Source: Phlebotomus papatasi
Taxonomy: Eukaryota; Arthropoda; Insecta; Diptera; Psychodidae
DNA: 64,000 nucleotides
NCBI RefSeq assembly: GCF_024763615.1
Contig: NC_077222.1
Coordinates: 66,340,001 to 66,404,000, forward strand
Reading direction: 5' to 3'
Program-made: the position numbers and the translations under genes
Notes under the pieces: model-generated
The model's database searches: none
What the model was told of the DNA's origin: nothing
What the model saw: the letters and a program-made list of their open reading frames with translations, nothing else
Part shown: positions 1 through 11,088 of the stretch, in pieces
Layout of the letters: the number at the start of each line of letters is the position of its first letter
How positions within the stretch are numbered: the stretch's first letter is position 1

Positions 1-605
1 AACTTATTACACTGAATCCACTGAATGCACTCGATGCACTCAATCACACCGTCGTAATGGGTTGGTGTCACTGATAAAATCAAATATATAATATTAAGTA
101 ATGTTTCTTAGAGAATGGAAAATAATGTGCAACATCCATTAAAACTTTACGATGCAATAAAAATTTTTTTTCCACAAATACTTTTAAACTAAATCAAATT
201 CCAGAAGAAGAAAATTCTGTAGTAAAACTTTAACAATAATCCAAGACACAACCACGAAAGATAAGCCAATGGTTATTATGTCTGTTTTTAGACTGATTGG
301 TAAAATTAGTTTGATTTTTTGATTTGTTTGTTAAATAGAAACCTAGTTCTAGGTAAGGCAGAATTGCCAACTGAAAATATTGTGATCTTTTCTATAGCTA
401 TGTGGTTTGCATCTCGGCTCATTTTCCTTTCTATAACCGACAATGTATTTAAGCCTAAACTGAAGGTTCCTAATTATTGAAATACTTATATGTGCTTTAC
501 TGAGATTAACATACTTTTTTGAATATACAAAGAATAAAAGAAAACAAAAATAATACAGTAAGAAGGTTGGTGTCTTAACTACTGTATTTTAACCAAAATA
601 AAAGT
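1..605. other. AT-rich sequence, nothing recognised
   Basis: I see no convincing exon, RNA gene or terminal inverted repeat here. Short open frames are what an AT-rich intergenic stretch gives by chance. Confidence 0.5.
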
Positions 606-818
606 CAGAAAGTGCCCTTGTTTTGCACGGTCCTAAGCTTCATAATGACTAAATTGTTCCTATGTTTCTGAATAAATGGACTCCACAATATATTTTAAAA
701 ATAAGACATTTTCCCTTAATTTTTAAAATATGGATGAGATGAGTCACATTTGTTGAATAACATAGGAAAAATTTATTAATTATGAAGCTTAGGACCGTGT
801 AAAGCATGGGCACTTTCC
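606..818. mobile_element. MITE with about 40-bp terminal inverted repeats
   Basis: The left end (AGAAAGTGCCC, then CACGGTCCTAAGCTTCATAA) is mirrored at the right end (TTATGAAGCTTAGGACCGTG, then GGGCACTTTCC), with about 130 bp of AT-rich sequence between. No coding capacity. The right end abuts the target duplication of the next element, so the hAT-type MITE at 826 landed at or beside its edge. Superfamily not determined. Confidence 0.8.
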
Positions 819-878
819 TCTATAGCAGAGGTGTGCAAAAATCGTTGAAACCGAATTAACGTCAAAATAAGTTTGTTA

Positions 879-1241
879 TACAGTAGAGTCTTCCAAATTC
901 GAACGCTCGGGGGGTATTTTTGACATTTCTCACCTCCCAAATTCGAACGATTTTTTCAAAACTAACGAAATTTATGTGAGATTAAATTGTACTTTGAATA
1001 AAATTCCTGTACTTTCTCACAAGTCTTAATGTTATCATACTTCCTTTTCATTTTATACGATCATAATGTATGTAAACATTCAGGAAGAAGCACATAAATA
1101 TGATTTTCATTCATCCAGAATACGAATTTTTTAACATAACCCCACAATTAACATTTTGAATCCAAACGGCGTTCGAATTTGAGAGATTCAGATTTGAGAG
1201 ATTCAGATTTGAGAGATTCAGATTTGAGAGACTCTACTGTA
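879..1241. mobile_element. TA-flanked MITE nested in the hAT-type MITE
   Basis: Ends read TACAGTAGAGTCT and AGACTCTACTGTA, followed inward by CAAATTCGAACG and CGTTCGAATTTG. The TA duplication fits the Tc1/mariner/pogo group. The outer 14 bp are shared with the MITE at 40479-40810, which retains a pogo-like transposase start, so this is probably pogo/Tigger-derived. The right subterminal part carries a 15-bp tandem repeat. Confidence 0.8.
1179..1231 (+). repeat. 15-bp tandem repeat, 3.5 copies
   Basis: The unit TTGAGAGATTCAGAT is repeated three times without change and then partially, inside the right terminal region of the nested MITE. Confidence 0.9.
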
Positions 1242-1322
1242 GTAGCGTTTTGACCATTGACGTACATGTTTCATTTGACGTTTAGTCGGTTTCAACGGTT
1301 CTTGCACGCCTCTACTCTATAG

Positions 1323-2837
1323 TATTCATTTTCGTCAGTTACATTTTCATTTCAAAAGTTCCTTTAGTTTATAATTAATTACATTATTGGCCTCCCTAAT
1401 AAAACTATGTCCGAGTTCATACAACAAAATTGATGAAGGTGAGCATGTTAGAAAAAAGTGGAGCAATTGTGGATGAACAATAAATTATTGAATTACAGCA
1501 TAAATGGCCCCACCACCCCCCATGATGGTGAATTAAGTGGAGAAAATCAATTTTTCAGAAATCACATTGGATATGGTACAATCGGTATGAAAAATTATGA
1601 AGGAGACGCACAGAGAAGGAATAATTTCAGGTGGAGCATCATTAAATCACCTCCCAAAACGACTCTTCAATTCGGTTTTGGGCTATGATCGGATGCGTGT
1701 CTGTGTGTAATTTAATACAATAAACAGCAATCAAAATAGACGGGCTAAGATAAAACGGAAAAAAGCACGGGTGTATTGTTTGGGTGAATAGAGAAACAAT
1801 CAAATGGTGTGTGATTAGTGTTAACTTAATGATACATTGAGTGGTTCAAGCTGTGAAAAAATCTCTGCAAGATCAAGCCTTCAAGATCAGTGATCGCGCA
1901 GTCAAGATCACTGATTACTAATTCGAGGCACTTTTTCACTCCACAAATATGTGTTTGTGTCTCAAAATTAGGGGCGATTCTTCATGACGCTAAATTATTG
2001 ATTGTAAGACAGTTTTAGACAATGGAGATCATTTCCTGCGCGATCGTACACCAAAGATCATACGCCATCATTTGAAGATCATATAAAATCGTGCTCTTAT
2101 GGGGTCTTCTGAGCTTCAATTTTGGTTTTGAGACTCAAGCAAACGGTAGTGTTAAATTACGGGACTCGATATGATAGTGTTATTACAAAAATAAAACTGA
2201 AATTAATTGTTAAGTTCAGAACAGATGGATCTTAAGTAAAAAGCTTGGTAAAGAGTTTAATATTATGTTGGACATTTGAAAATTAATAAACTTTAACCGC
2301 AGTGGTTGTAACAGCTCTATTTTTTTTTTAATATTCTTAACATAACTTTACAATTCAAGAACAAGCAATTTTTAAGTAACCGAGCAATGATCTTGTAGAT
2401 AGATGCCTCATAAAAAAAGTCGATCTATTTAAACACAAAATTTGATCACCATTTCTAAGCTATTATCAGTATTTAAAAAAAATCTTAAATCCAAAAAACT
2501 TTTATAGAGTTCAAACAGGAGTGCAGCAAACCTAAAAAACTTTCTTAACATAACCTTAAAAAATTCATATAAACCAAATATAATATAACTGGAATTATAC
2601 TATACTATACTAAATAAAAAATATAAAACACTTTAAGGTTAAATGCGTTATCTTTTGGAATATTGTTCAAACATTTCAAAATAAGCTAAATTATTTATTT
2701 TACAGATTTATTTATTTTTTATATTAACAAATTTGTGTTTTTAAATTGCTATATCTACATAGACATTGAATATCATATCATTGGTTATTTTTAGTAAAAT
2801 TTAAAATTTTCTAATCAATGTTATAGCTAAATACAGA
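1323..2837. other. AT-rich intergenic sequence with a GATC cluster
   Basis: There is no recognisable gene. The only structure I see is the GATC cluster listed separately; the remainder is A/T-rich with short homopolymer runs. Confidence 0.5.
1871..2080. promoter_or_regulatory. GATC-word cluster (candidate cis-regulatory module)
   Basis: Eight GATC words lie in 210 bp (1871, 1885, 1892, 1906, 2027, 2042, 2056, 2077), several as AAGATCA or TGATC. At about one-third GC, fewer than one would be expected. Similar clusters occur at 30.7, 35.1, 38.3 and 48.4 kb. The binding factor is unknown; function is inferred from density only. Confidence 0.3.
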
Positions 2838-3574
2838 AACACCGCGGTGTCCCATAAAGAAAATAATTTTTCCTACCCAAGAAGCAAAATAGCTGCCTTA
2901 TAGAACCAAGTATTAGACAAGTCTTTTAGTGCACTTTTAAAAGACTTAAAGTGAAAATTTTCTGTTGAAATTCCCAGAGCGTCTCTTAAGATCCTTAAAA
3001 GAGTGCGTCACTTTACTCATAGTAATCTCAGTGATGGAAGCAAGAGCGTTATAAGTAAATAAATAGATTTTTGGTTCTATAGTGCCTTTCTCAGGGATTT
3101 CAACAAGACTATTTTAAGAAAAAATTGCTGCTTGGGTGACTACCTAAAGTTATTTTTTCTTATGTTTTTACGTAATTGCAAAGTAGATAGTTAAAGGAAT
3201 CTAGGATATTTTTTGCAATTCTCCAGCTATTTGCTAAATAATAAAAAATATTTAAGCTAAAAAATGACGAATTATTAAATTCTCATTTTGAAAATTAATT
3301 TTAATTATTTTAAAATACTCTAAAATAAAAACTATAATACTTATACTTAATATTTTTCATTAGAGTGAAAATTGTCCTTCATTGGTATTGTCAGAAAAAT
3401 TATTTTAATTTTTGGGTTGTTTTTGTCCCTATCGTTCATAGAGGCAAAAATACACCGAATTAGCCTCTGTTGAACTTTCTAAGGTGAGATGTAGGACGTT
3501 TTATTGATTTTGTTTATTAGTTTCTTTTTTATTGTTGATTTTCGGTTCGTAAAAAGTGTCTCGTCGTTAAAGGA
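2838..3574. mobile_element. piggyBac-like MITE copy 1 (interrupted)
   Basis: This stretch matches 47452-47966 and 42504-42930 across shared blocks (AAAGAAAATAATTTTTCCT near the left, AAAAAGTGTCTCGTCGTTA at the right) and ends next to TTAA at 3575. The left terminus is missing about 25 bp relative to the complete copy at 47 kb. It is split by another inverted-repeat element at 2876-3136. Confidence 0.7.
2876..3136. mobile_element. Short TIR element inserted in the piggyBac-like MITE
   Basis: Comparison with the uninterrupted copy at 47.5 kb (TTTTCCTGAGTACCTAAAG) shows about 260 extra bases here, starting CCCAAGAAGCAAAAT and ending ATTTTTTGCTGCTTGGG-like inverse sequence. Inner arms share AGAACCAA and TTGGTTCT. 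Class unknown; no clear target duplication. Confidence 0.6.
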
Positions 3575-5912
3575 TTAAATCAGTAATGTAAACATTTAAA
3601 ATTTTAAGTACTTCAGTACTTCAAGAGTTTGTCACTAGTGGCATTAAAAATTGAAGTACTTCTTGAGCATAACTTCAGATAATAATGTGTAATATGCAAT
3701 TGGTTGTAGCTGTTGTTTCTCTCAATTTCGAGCGCAAACGAAAGGTCTCAATAACTGCTTTAAATTCTTTATTGCTTTTTAATTTTCACTTTACATAACA
3801 TACCTGTAAATTTCATGTAAATACAGTTGTAATGTATTTTAACTTGAATGTGTGCAACCCTTATTAGGAGAGATCCTCAACCGGAAATGCAAAAGACATT
3901 GAAGTTGGACACGGTCAAGTGCACTGGAACTTCTTGTTACACTTCCACCTCTATGTTTTTTAAAACATTTTTTTTTCACAAAAGCCTGTCCCTAAACCTT
4001 GACTCTTTTTCGTGGTATAAAAATTGTCCGTAAACTCCTTCAACATGTTGACAGTTTATTTCTTGCGAGGCATCATTACCGAATAAAAGAAACAGCTCAA
4101 GTCAGGGAAACACCTAAAAATTATGCTGCACAACTAATTAAAAAACTCTGTTCATCATTCATGCCAAGTGCGATAAAAAAAGAATTCTCCGAAAAAAAAT
4201 GTTTATGAATGATCACGCTGAATATTTCCCATTTTGCATAATTTTTAAATTAAAAGCCAGTGTGTCGGGAAATGTGCGTATACAGTCTATTAAAATAATT
4301 TCCTTCCACAACAACAAAAAAAAAATGAAAATTAATGGAAGTTGTTTTATTTGTTATTCCTCATATGTCTGACTCTTTTCTTTTATTTTACCTTCTTTTA
4401 TTACCTTATTTCTTTGCTTTTGAGCACGAGGAAGAAGCCAGTTCATTCACCATTTGGGGTGATCTCGCTTTTTGCCGTAAGTCACCAAAGCGTAAAAGAA
4501 AACAGCACAAACTCTTCGACGAAATATAGCGTGCTGCATAAGCCAGAGTTAGGGCCATGGCGAAATTTTTATCTAGATCAGTGCTATCACAGTTCCCTCC
4601 CGATGAAAGTGCAATTAAGTATTTAGCCAAATGCAACGTAATTGAATATTGTGGGCAATACTGAGGCTCTTTTGTGGCTTTTTGGAAACTCCATTGCGTT
4701 TTTTTTTACGCAAAATCGTCTAATTATACATAATTTTGGGAATTTCATGGGCCTTCTGCAGCCAAAATCAACGTGATTGGTTCTGAGTTCTTAAAGGCAA
4801 TTAGAAGGCGCTTTAAAGAAAAAGTATTTTTGCTTCCGTGAAAGACTTTCATTCAAAGTTGAATATCAGGAAGTAATTAAATACTTTTTGAAACCATAAA
4901 TTTTTTTTTTATGTATGGATAAGAATGTAGATCTATGGTAAAACTTTAGAGCTTTAAAACAAATTTTTAAAAAAATTTGAAAAAAAAATATTGTTTGAAT
5001 TTTTCAAGTTCTCAAAGTAGATATTTAAAGTTACTATCCTTCAAAAATTCTGTAAAAAGCGAAGCATAAAGAGTGAAACATTTTCTTTCACAAATTTTAA
5101 GATTGTTTTGCAATTCGCAAGACAGTCATTTTATTAACCATCCATTTTTAATATTTTTTACAATAGAGAAAGATGGGGCAGTTAACAGTGAGAATTATTT
5201 TCAAAAATATAGTATTTTGGGATGATAAATTAAAAGAAACTAGTTGTAATAAAATTTTAAATTTCAGGCGTTCAAACAACGTATATAAATAGATTCTCTT
5301 GCCTTTCGTGATATATTTAATTGTTTTTTCATGGAATAAATATTATCAATTTTATCAAACTGATCAACTAATAATAGTTCTACTAAAGTTTGTTCTTATT
5401 CCTTAATACTTTATCTTTTAAATTTCTAATAATAAATTTTAGTAATTCATAGAATAAACGCTCAAGTTTAATGACTGTATGAGAAATATGTGAAATATAC
5501 AATATCGTACTCATTCCCTTGTGATTACGATTGAATGTAATTTTCAATTCTAAATACTTTACAGTTTTTCAATCTCTTTTAAATTTTCTCTATTTTCAAT
5601 AAAAGATTGAAATCTGTTTAAAAAGACTGTCAGTTAGCTTCGAATTTAACATATCCTTTAAGTCAGCTTCTTTTTCATTGAAAATGAAAATCTTTATAAA
5701 GCTCATAGATAAAATTGTTGTTTGTAAAATAGCTTTATTAGCAACTATCTGCGCCATAAACTTTTGAACTACAAATTTGAGTATATTTCATAAATTAACT
5801 TAGTTATTTTAACAAAGTTTAGCTCTTTTTCAAAGATCTTCAAAATTTCGTAATTTTTGTGCAGCTAAAGGCTCAAAAGATTTTAAATAAAAAGGTTTCT
5901 TTTATATTCTTA
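3575..5912. other. AT-rich intergenic sequence, nothing recognised
   Basis: No supported exon or RNA gene. A small inverted repeat of AAGTACTTCA words occurs near 3610-3660. Open frames near 3850-4640 lack any recognisable family and overlap on both strands, so I treat them as chance. Confidence 0.5.
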
Positions 5913-6163
5913 CACTGAAGAAATCCGAAAAAGTCAAAATAACATTCCGGAAATGTTAATTTTACCCTGCAGTATTGATCCGAAATCGGTGTAAATATTA
6001 CCCTTTTTAGGTGCATTATGGGTTAAAGTTACCCTTTTTTCATGTTGATTTTACCCTCAAAAGGTGGAAAATTAACATTAAAACATTTTGATATATTTTT
6101 ACACCCGAAAAGTGTTAAAGTTATGACGAAAAAAGTTAATCGTAGCCTCTTTTTTTTTCAGTA
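5913..6163 (-). mobile_element. CACTG-type 250-bp MITE, copy 1 (inverted)
   Basis: Begins CACTGAAGAAATCCGAAAAA and ends TTTTTTTTTCAGTA (final G mutated). TA lies outside both ends (5911-5912, 6164-6165), giving a 2-bp duplication. The interior consists of repeated words (TTAACA, TTTACACC, GGGTAA) in both orientations. It is the reverse-orientation copy of 7160-7409, 42620-42874 and 58417-58669. Confidence 0.85.
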
Positions 6164-6727
6164 TAAAGGGAGTGTGAATATAAAAATTTATTTCCTGAGT
6201 AAGACAATAATTTACAAAATGGAATTTATTATGGTATTTGTTAAACAAAACTTAGATAATTTTATTAAGCATTTATTTATTTTTATTAAAAATGAGGGAT
6301 ATTTAAAAAGAGTATTCCTTAAAACAGAAATAAAAAACGCTCTTAAGATGGTAGCCTGAATTAGGATGCCAAAAAATTATCAGTCTCTGTATCTTCGAAA
6401 AAACTTCGAATTAATTTTTGAAATTACTTTTGTACATATATTTTTAGATAATTTATTAATGGATTTCAGTAATAAAAAAATAGCAATTTCTTTTGGCCTT
6501 TTGTAATTCAGGTTTCCCCTTTAAACAAAGATTTGTATAACATTAAATAAATTCATAAATAATATCTGAAGTTCTAATCCCTTCTAGGTCACCAGAAATT
6601 TTCTAGTGCGAAAAGTATTTGATTTGATTCCAGTTAGATCAGTGCACTTAATTCTCCTTGAATAAGAATTTTAAACATTGTCCTCATACAAGAAAGCATG
6701 AATATAAACCTCGCTTTTAAAAAGGCA

Positions 6728-7151
6728 TAGGGTAAGTGTATTAAATTTCGGCCAGCTTGCAATTCCGGCCATTTTTTGTTCCTCGAATTTCCATGAATTT
6801 TTAGTTTTTGCATACTCTAGAGATTATACAATGTAAAAAATAACAAAAAATGTCAATTCAACTAACGAGATGATGTGAAAAAGACATTGGAAGAATTCCG
6901 GAATGGCAAAAGGAACTATGAGAATGAGGGTGGTCGATATAGCCCACCAAAACTCTACTGTTTTATTCATTTTAAAAGTGCTTTAAGAATAATTTTAGAG
7001 AAAATAAAAACAAATAACTATCTACAAGGTTCCAAGCAACACTTCTTAAAAAGAAGTAATAAAAAATCAATTAATATACAAATATTAATTTTTAATCTTG
7101 GAACTTTTGCGCTTGCATGCAACTATACCGAAATTTGGCACATTTACCCTA
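6728..7151. mobile_element. TA-flanked MITE, family also at 45.7 kb
   Basis: TAGGGTAAGTGTATTAAATT at the left is mirrored by AAATTTGGCACATTTACCCTA at the right; about 27 of 34 end positions pair. TA duplication suggests a Tc1/mariner-type element. The same sequence is present in the opposite orientation at about 45722-46149. No coding potential. Confidence 0.8.
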
Positions 7152-7159
7152 GGGTCTAA

Positions 7160-7409
7160 CACTGAGAAAAAAAGGATGCGATTAACTTTTTTTCCTCATA
7201 ACTTTAACTCTTTAGGTGTAAAAATATATCAAAATTTTTTAATGTTAATTTTACACCTTTTTAAAGGTAAAATTAACATGAAAAAAGGTAACTTTAACCC
7301 CCAGTACACCTAAAAAAGGGTAATATTTACACCGATTTCGGATCAATACTGCAGGGTAAAATTAACATTTCCGAAATGTTATTTTAACTTTTTCGGATTT
7401 CTCTCAGTG
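7160..7409 (+). mobile_element. CACTG-type 250-bp MITE, copy 2
   Basis: Starts CACTGAGAAAAAAAGGATGC and ends CGGATTTCTCTCAGTG. AA flanks both ends (7158-7159, 7410-7411). Together with the inverted copy at 5913-6163 it could pair with it across about 1 kb if transcribed. Confidence 0.88.
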
Positions 7410-7411
7410 AA

Positions 7412-9773
7412 GGAACATCTATTAACACTTTAAGAATTCGTGTATGATAACCTATTTAGATTCTTTCTGCGCCATTTGAGATATGAAATTTCAACATCCA
7501 TCCTTATAAAGGTTGATTAATGAAAAAACCAACAACTATTCCCTGCCAAACAGGTGTTCCTTCGACCCTAGTTCCTTCAAACGATGTTGTAGCTGTGTTA
7601 AAATTTTTACCTATTTCTAATCTTTCCGAATTTCAACTCTGTTTGCATTAATAGAACGAATGGCAAAGAATCTCGATGGCACTTGGCAAAGTAGCGTCCG
7701 AAAGAGAATCTTTATTTGGTTTTTGTAGCAATTTCAGAGGGGCACTACTGCCAACTCCCTGTTGAGCGTCATACTACAGTGAGTCCAACTTACATAAAAG
7801 CTCCCCACCTTCGGCTGAAGATGAAAAAAAAAACATCGAGCCATATATAACATCATTATATCAGCGAATGGCGTACGTCACTGGAGCACAAACATCAACA
7901 GACCATTGCGGTCTTTTGGACACAAGTGCTTCAGGTTTTTCTTCCAGATTCTGATGACCAAGAACCCACCGAAGAGCCAAATTAGGAGGACGCTTCGGTA
8001 AAAAAAATCTGTATATAAAATTCGTGGAACAATTCACGGTTGTCCGGTAGAAGTCGAGGGAGTAAGTTCATGAAGAAGCTCAATTAATAAATTTAAAGTG
8101 ACTTCTTGGACTATTTACTTCAGAATTTATGACTTTAGTGTCTGAAATGAGGTAAACGAGCTTCCTCTGTTCTTTTTTTTTCTACTCGCCTATCCACCTC
8201 TTGTATTGTTTCCAGAGTTTCTTTGGGCTCTTCTTTCACGACAATTGCCAATTGAATTAATTTTTAGAGTGAATGATGGGGAATGAAAGCATATAAAGAA
8301 GTGTTTTATGCCTATGCGACCTTATCAATTGAATGCAGTGTTGCAGCTTAATGCTTTTTTTTGGTTATTCACCAAACAGCAAGAAACTCCATCAACCTTT
8401 AATCCATCAATATCACTGCATGTCTCCCTTCCTTTAGTCCCAAGAGATTTTCCATGGCGGTTTTTTTTTAGCAAAAGGTGTTTGTGTTTTTTAGCAGGGT
8501 CTGGAAAGCCGATTAAAGTGATACTCTTCGCTTCGCTGACATTTTGCGTAATCCCATAAGAAATGGTTCAAGGATTTTCCTGACCTTCAAGCCGATCCCT
8601 TATAACTAAAATATCGAGGGAAGAAGAACCCCTCAAAAATCGAAACTGCAAACGGAAGTCAACGAAAGCCCGCCAATTCAGTATTTCTTTCAGCGAAACT
8701 CTCAACAATTTATATGAATGGAAATACCGGACACGAAGTATTAGAAGTAAGTGACCTTGAATGGACAACAATATCACAGCTTTATAAAATGCAAATTGAG
8801 TGAAATAATAGCTTGGCAGAAATGCATAAATACACAAATAATTTCCTTTTGTTGTCATGCTTTTCATTCATAAAGCTCTGCAGCTTCCTTTCATTGTTTT
8901 CCCTCCAATACTCTCGATTTTTTTGCACCGCAGAGATCAATCTTAAGAAATCTCACAATTTCCGATTAATTAACCATATTATACAAGACACGCAAAAAAA
9001 ATCTGTTATGTATTCAAGACATTCTTTGGGGCTAAAGAATAGAGGAGACTCCCTCTCGAGACGTATCAGTCAACAAATCGATTGTGTAGCATCGTGACGC
9101 CATTAATTACAGCTGAAGGAAAAAAAAGAACATAACATTGTATGGTAAAAAGTGTTCTCCTTCCTGTCACACTCTCTTATCTCAATTCAGGAGGAAGTTT
9201 CCAACTATTGGTGAGAAGTTGTGTTCTCGACGAAAGAATGAGCAGCATGTCGCAAGAGTTGGGCTCATTTTCTACCGTTGAGAACTTCTCAAACAACAGT
9301 CAATTTGTTTTGTACTGGATTTTTGTTGGAAAAATTATTTATCAAAATCGTTAATCCCTCAGTATCACAGGTTCAATTCAAAAGCGTGAAACGATAACAT
9401 TTTAGCCATATTATGAAATGACTCTTTGACAAATATATTGTTCCCAATTAAAAGGGGGAAAGTGTCTCGAATTTAATAAATAGTGCGTCGTATTAGCATT
9501 TTTGTAAATTTTCTATGGTGATCAGCGTTTAATGGTTACAGTACGAAAATATCGAAAATTTAAAAATGGAACTGAATTCAATTTTCCTAGATTTGTTTCA
9601 ATGTCGTAGAATTTTAATTCAATAAAAGACCATCGGAGAACCTCAAGATCTCGAAAAGTAAAAAGAAAACTAAAAAGTTATCCATTATGAAATTATTATT
9701 TTATTTTATTCTAAACTTATTATTTTTGTTATTCTAAACTTATTATTATTTAACGATGAACTGGCGCAATTGA
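7412..9773. other. Intergenic sequence, nothing recognised
   Basis: No exon with family similarity, RNA gene or repeat end was recognised. Overlapping open frames near 8300-9350 on both strands lack motif support. Confidence 0.45.
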
Positions 9774-10063
9774 TTTTAGAGGGATGTCTCCGGTGATTGC
9801 CAGTTTAGATGCAGAACCTGGAACCCCATGAACCACACGATCCCTAAGAAAGACTCTGGAAACACAATTTAGTTGAAAATTGTCCAAAGAATGACCTTTA
9901 TGAAATGTTAAAAAGAAATTCGTTGCAAATAAATAATTTTAATGCCCAGCCATTGAAGAAGATCCCCATCAGGATCGAAAGCTCTGGGTAAAACCAAAAA
10001 AGTGTTTTCATCTTAGGGTGACTAACATTTTCACGGGAAATCACCAGAGACATCCCTCTAAAA
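9774..10063. mobile_element. MITE with GAGACATCCCTCTAAAA ends, copy A
   Basis: TTTTAGAGGGATGTCTCCGG at the left is the inverse of the right end GAGACATCCCTCTAAAA; the next inward block (GGTGATTGCCAGT versus AAATCACCAG) also pairs. A second copy is at 26905-27168. Both copies are preceded by GCAATTGATT, so the true left edge may lie about 10 bp further out. Confidence 0.75.
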
Positions 10064-10842
10064 TTATTATTTTTGTTTTCTTTTTTTTCTTTTTGTTCAA
10101 CACATAAAGCCTCATTGCCCAGGTTCTAGGCCTCAGGCCTATTTTGGCCGACATCCTGTTAAATCAAATAATTAAAACGAACATGCTATTGATATTAATA
10201 ACTTCAAAAATAAATAATCAGTAAATAACAATAACAGACATAATAGATTATTTTTATTATTATTTTAAACTCTCTATGTCCTAGAAAAAGTCGTATATTT
10301 GGGAAAAAGTTTTATCCCAAGAAAAATCTTTTTATAGAGCAAAATTATAAAGAATAATGGATCTTTTAAGGTAAATATTAATTGTTTTTAAAATACCTCA
10401 CGTATGGTCATTTATTTAAGTTTTTTAACAATAATAAAAGAATTCCTACAAATAATTTCTTAATCGTGCAAATTTTTTGAGACAGAGGATGTATTACTTA
10501 AAAGTTTCTTTAAGGTATTAAAATTGTTAAGTCATAACAAAATTGATTACCAAAACACATGAAATATTAAATTTTATTTTATTTTAGTTCTGATATCGGG
10601 TGTCTCATAAATTACGCAAGATTTAACTTAAATAAAGTACATAAAATAGCTTAATTTATTAATGATTAAATCCTCCATTTTAGGCTTCCAATTTAGGTTA
10701 TCATGTTGCGATATCAAGTGTGATTTGGGACACAATTTATCTTTAAGAAAGATTTGAAATATATATAAAAAAATCAGCTAATCTTGTTAAATATTTCATG
10801 CTTTTAGATTTAGGTGAAGTATCTGACGGATTATATTGCATT
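10064..10842. other. AT-rich sequence, nothing recognised
   Basis: No gene or repeat end is supported in this stretch. Confidence 0.5.
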
Positions 10843-11088
10843 CAGAGGTGACATGATAACATATTTTCGATACTATCGACTGTCGATTCTGAAAACTTTA
10901 AACGATAGCTGCACTTTCTGTAACTAATATAGATGTTTATCAACAGTCTCATTCTTTTAAGAATGTCTCAATGAATGGACCAATAATCCGTAAAAAGTCT
11001 ACATTCACTTAATCCAACAGATATAGATTTATCGATACTATCGAGTCGATCGAGTCGATAGTGTCGAAAAATTATCATCCCGCCCCAG
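10843..11088. mobile_element. hAT-like MITE with CGATA-rich ends
   Basis: Left end CAGAGGTGACATGAT pairs imperfectly with right end ATCATCCCGCCCCAG (10 of 15). Inner arms TTTTCGATACTATCGACT and the 35-bp near-palindrome at about 11033-11067 continue the pairing. The flanking 8 bp (ATTGCATT, ATCTCCAA) agree poorly, so this is old or the superfamily call is wrong. Confidence 0.55.

Larger units (their letters stand above)
826..1314. mobile_element. hAT-type MITE with exact 8-bp target duplication
   Basis: The left end reads CAGAGGTGTGCAAAAA and the right end is its inverse (GCACGCCTCTA, last G mutated). Inner arms such as CGTTGAAACCG and CGGTTTCAACG pair over about 45 bp. CTCTATAG occurs immediately outside both ends (818-825 and 1315-1322), a perfect 8-bp duplication as made by hAT elements, whose ends typically start CAGRGGTG. 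It is non-coding and has itself been split by the TA-flanked MITE at 879-1241. Confidence 0.88.

Noticed and set aside
8308..9354. Cluster of open frames of 70-100 codons on both strands
   Set aside because: No domain, splice boundaries or codon pattern; they overlap each other, as expected by chance.
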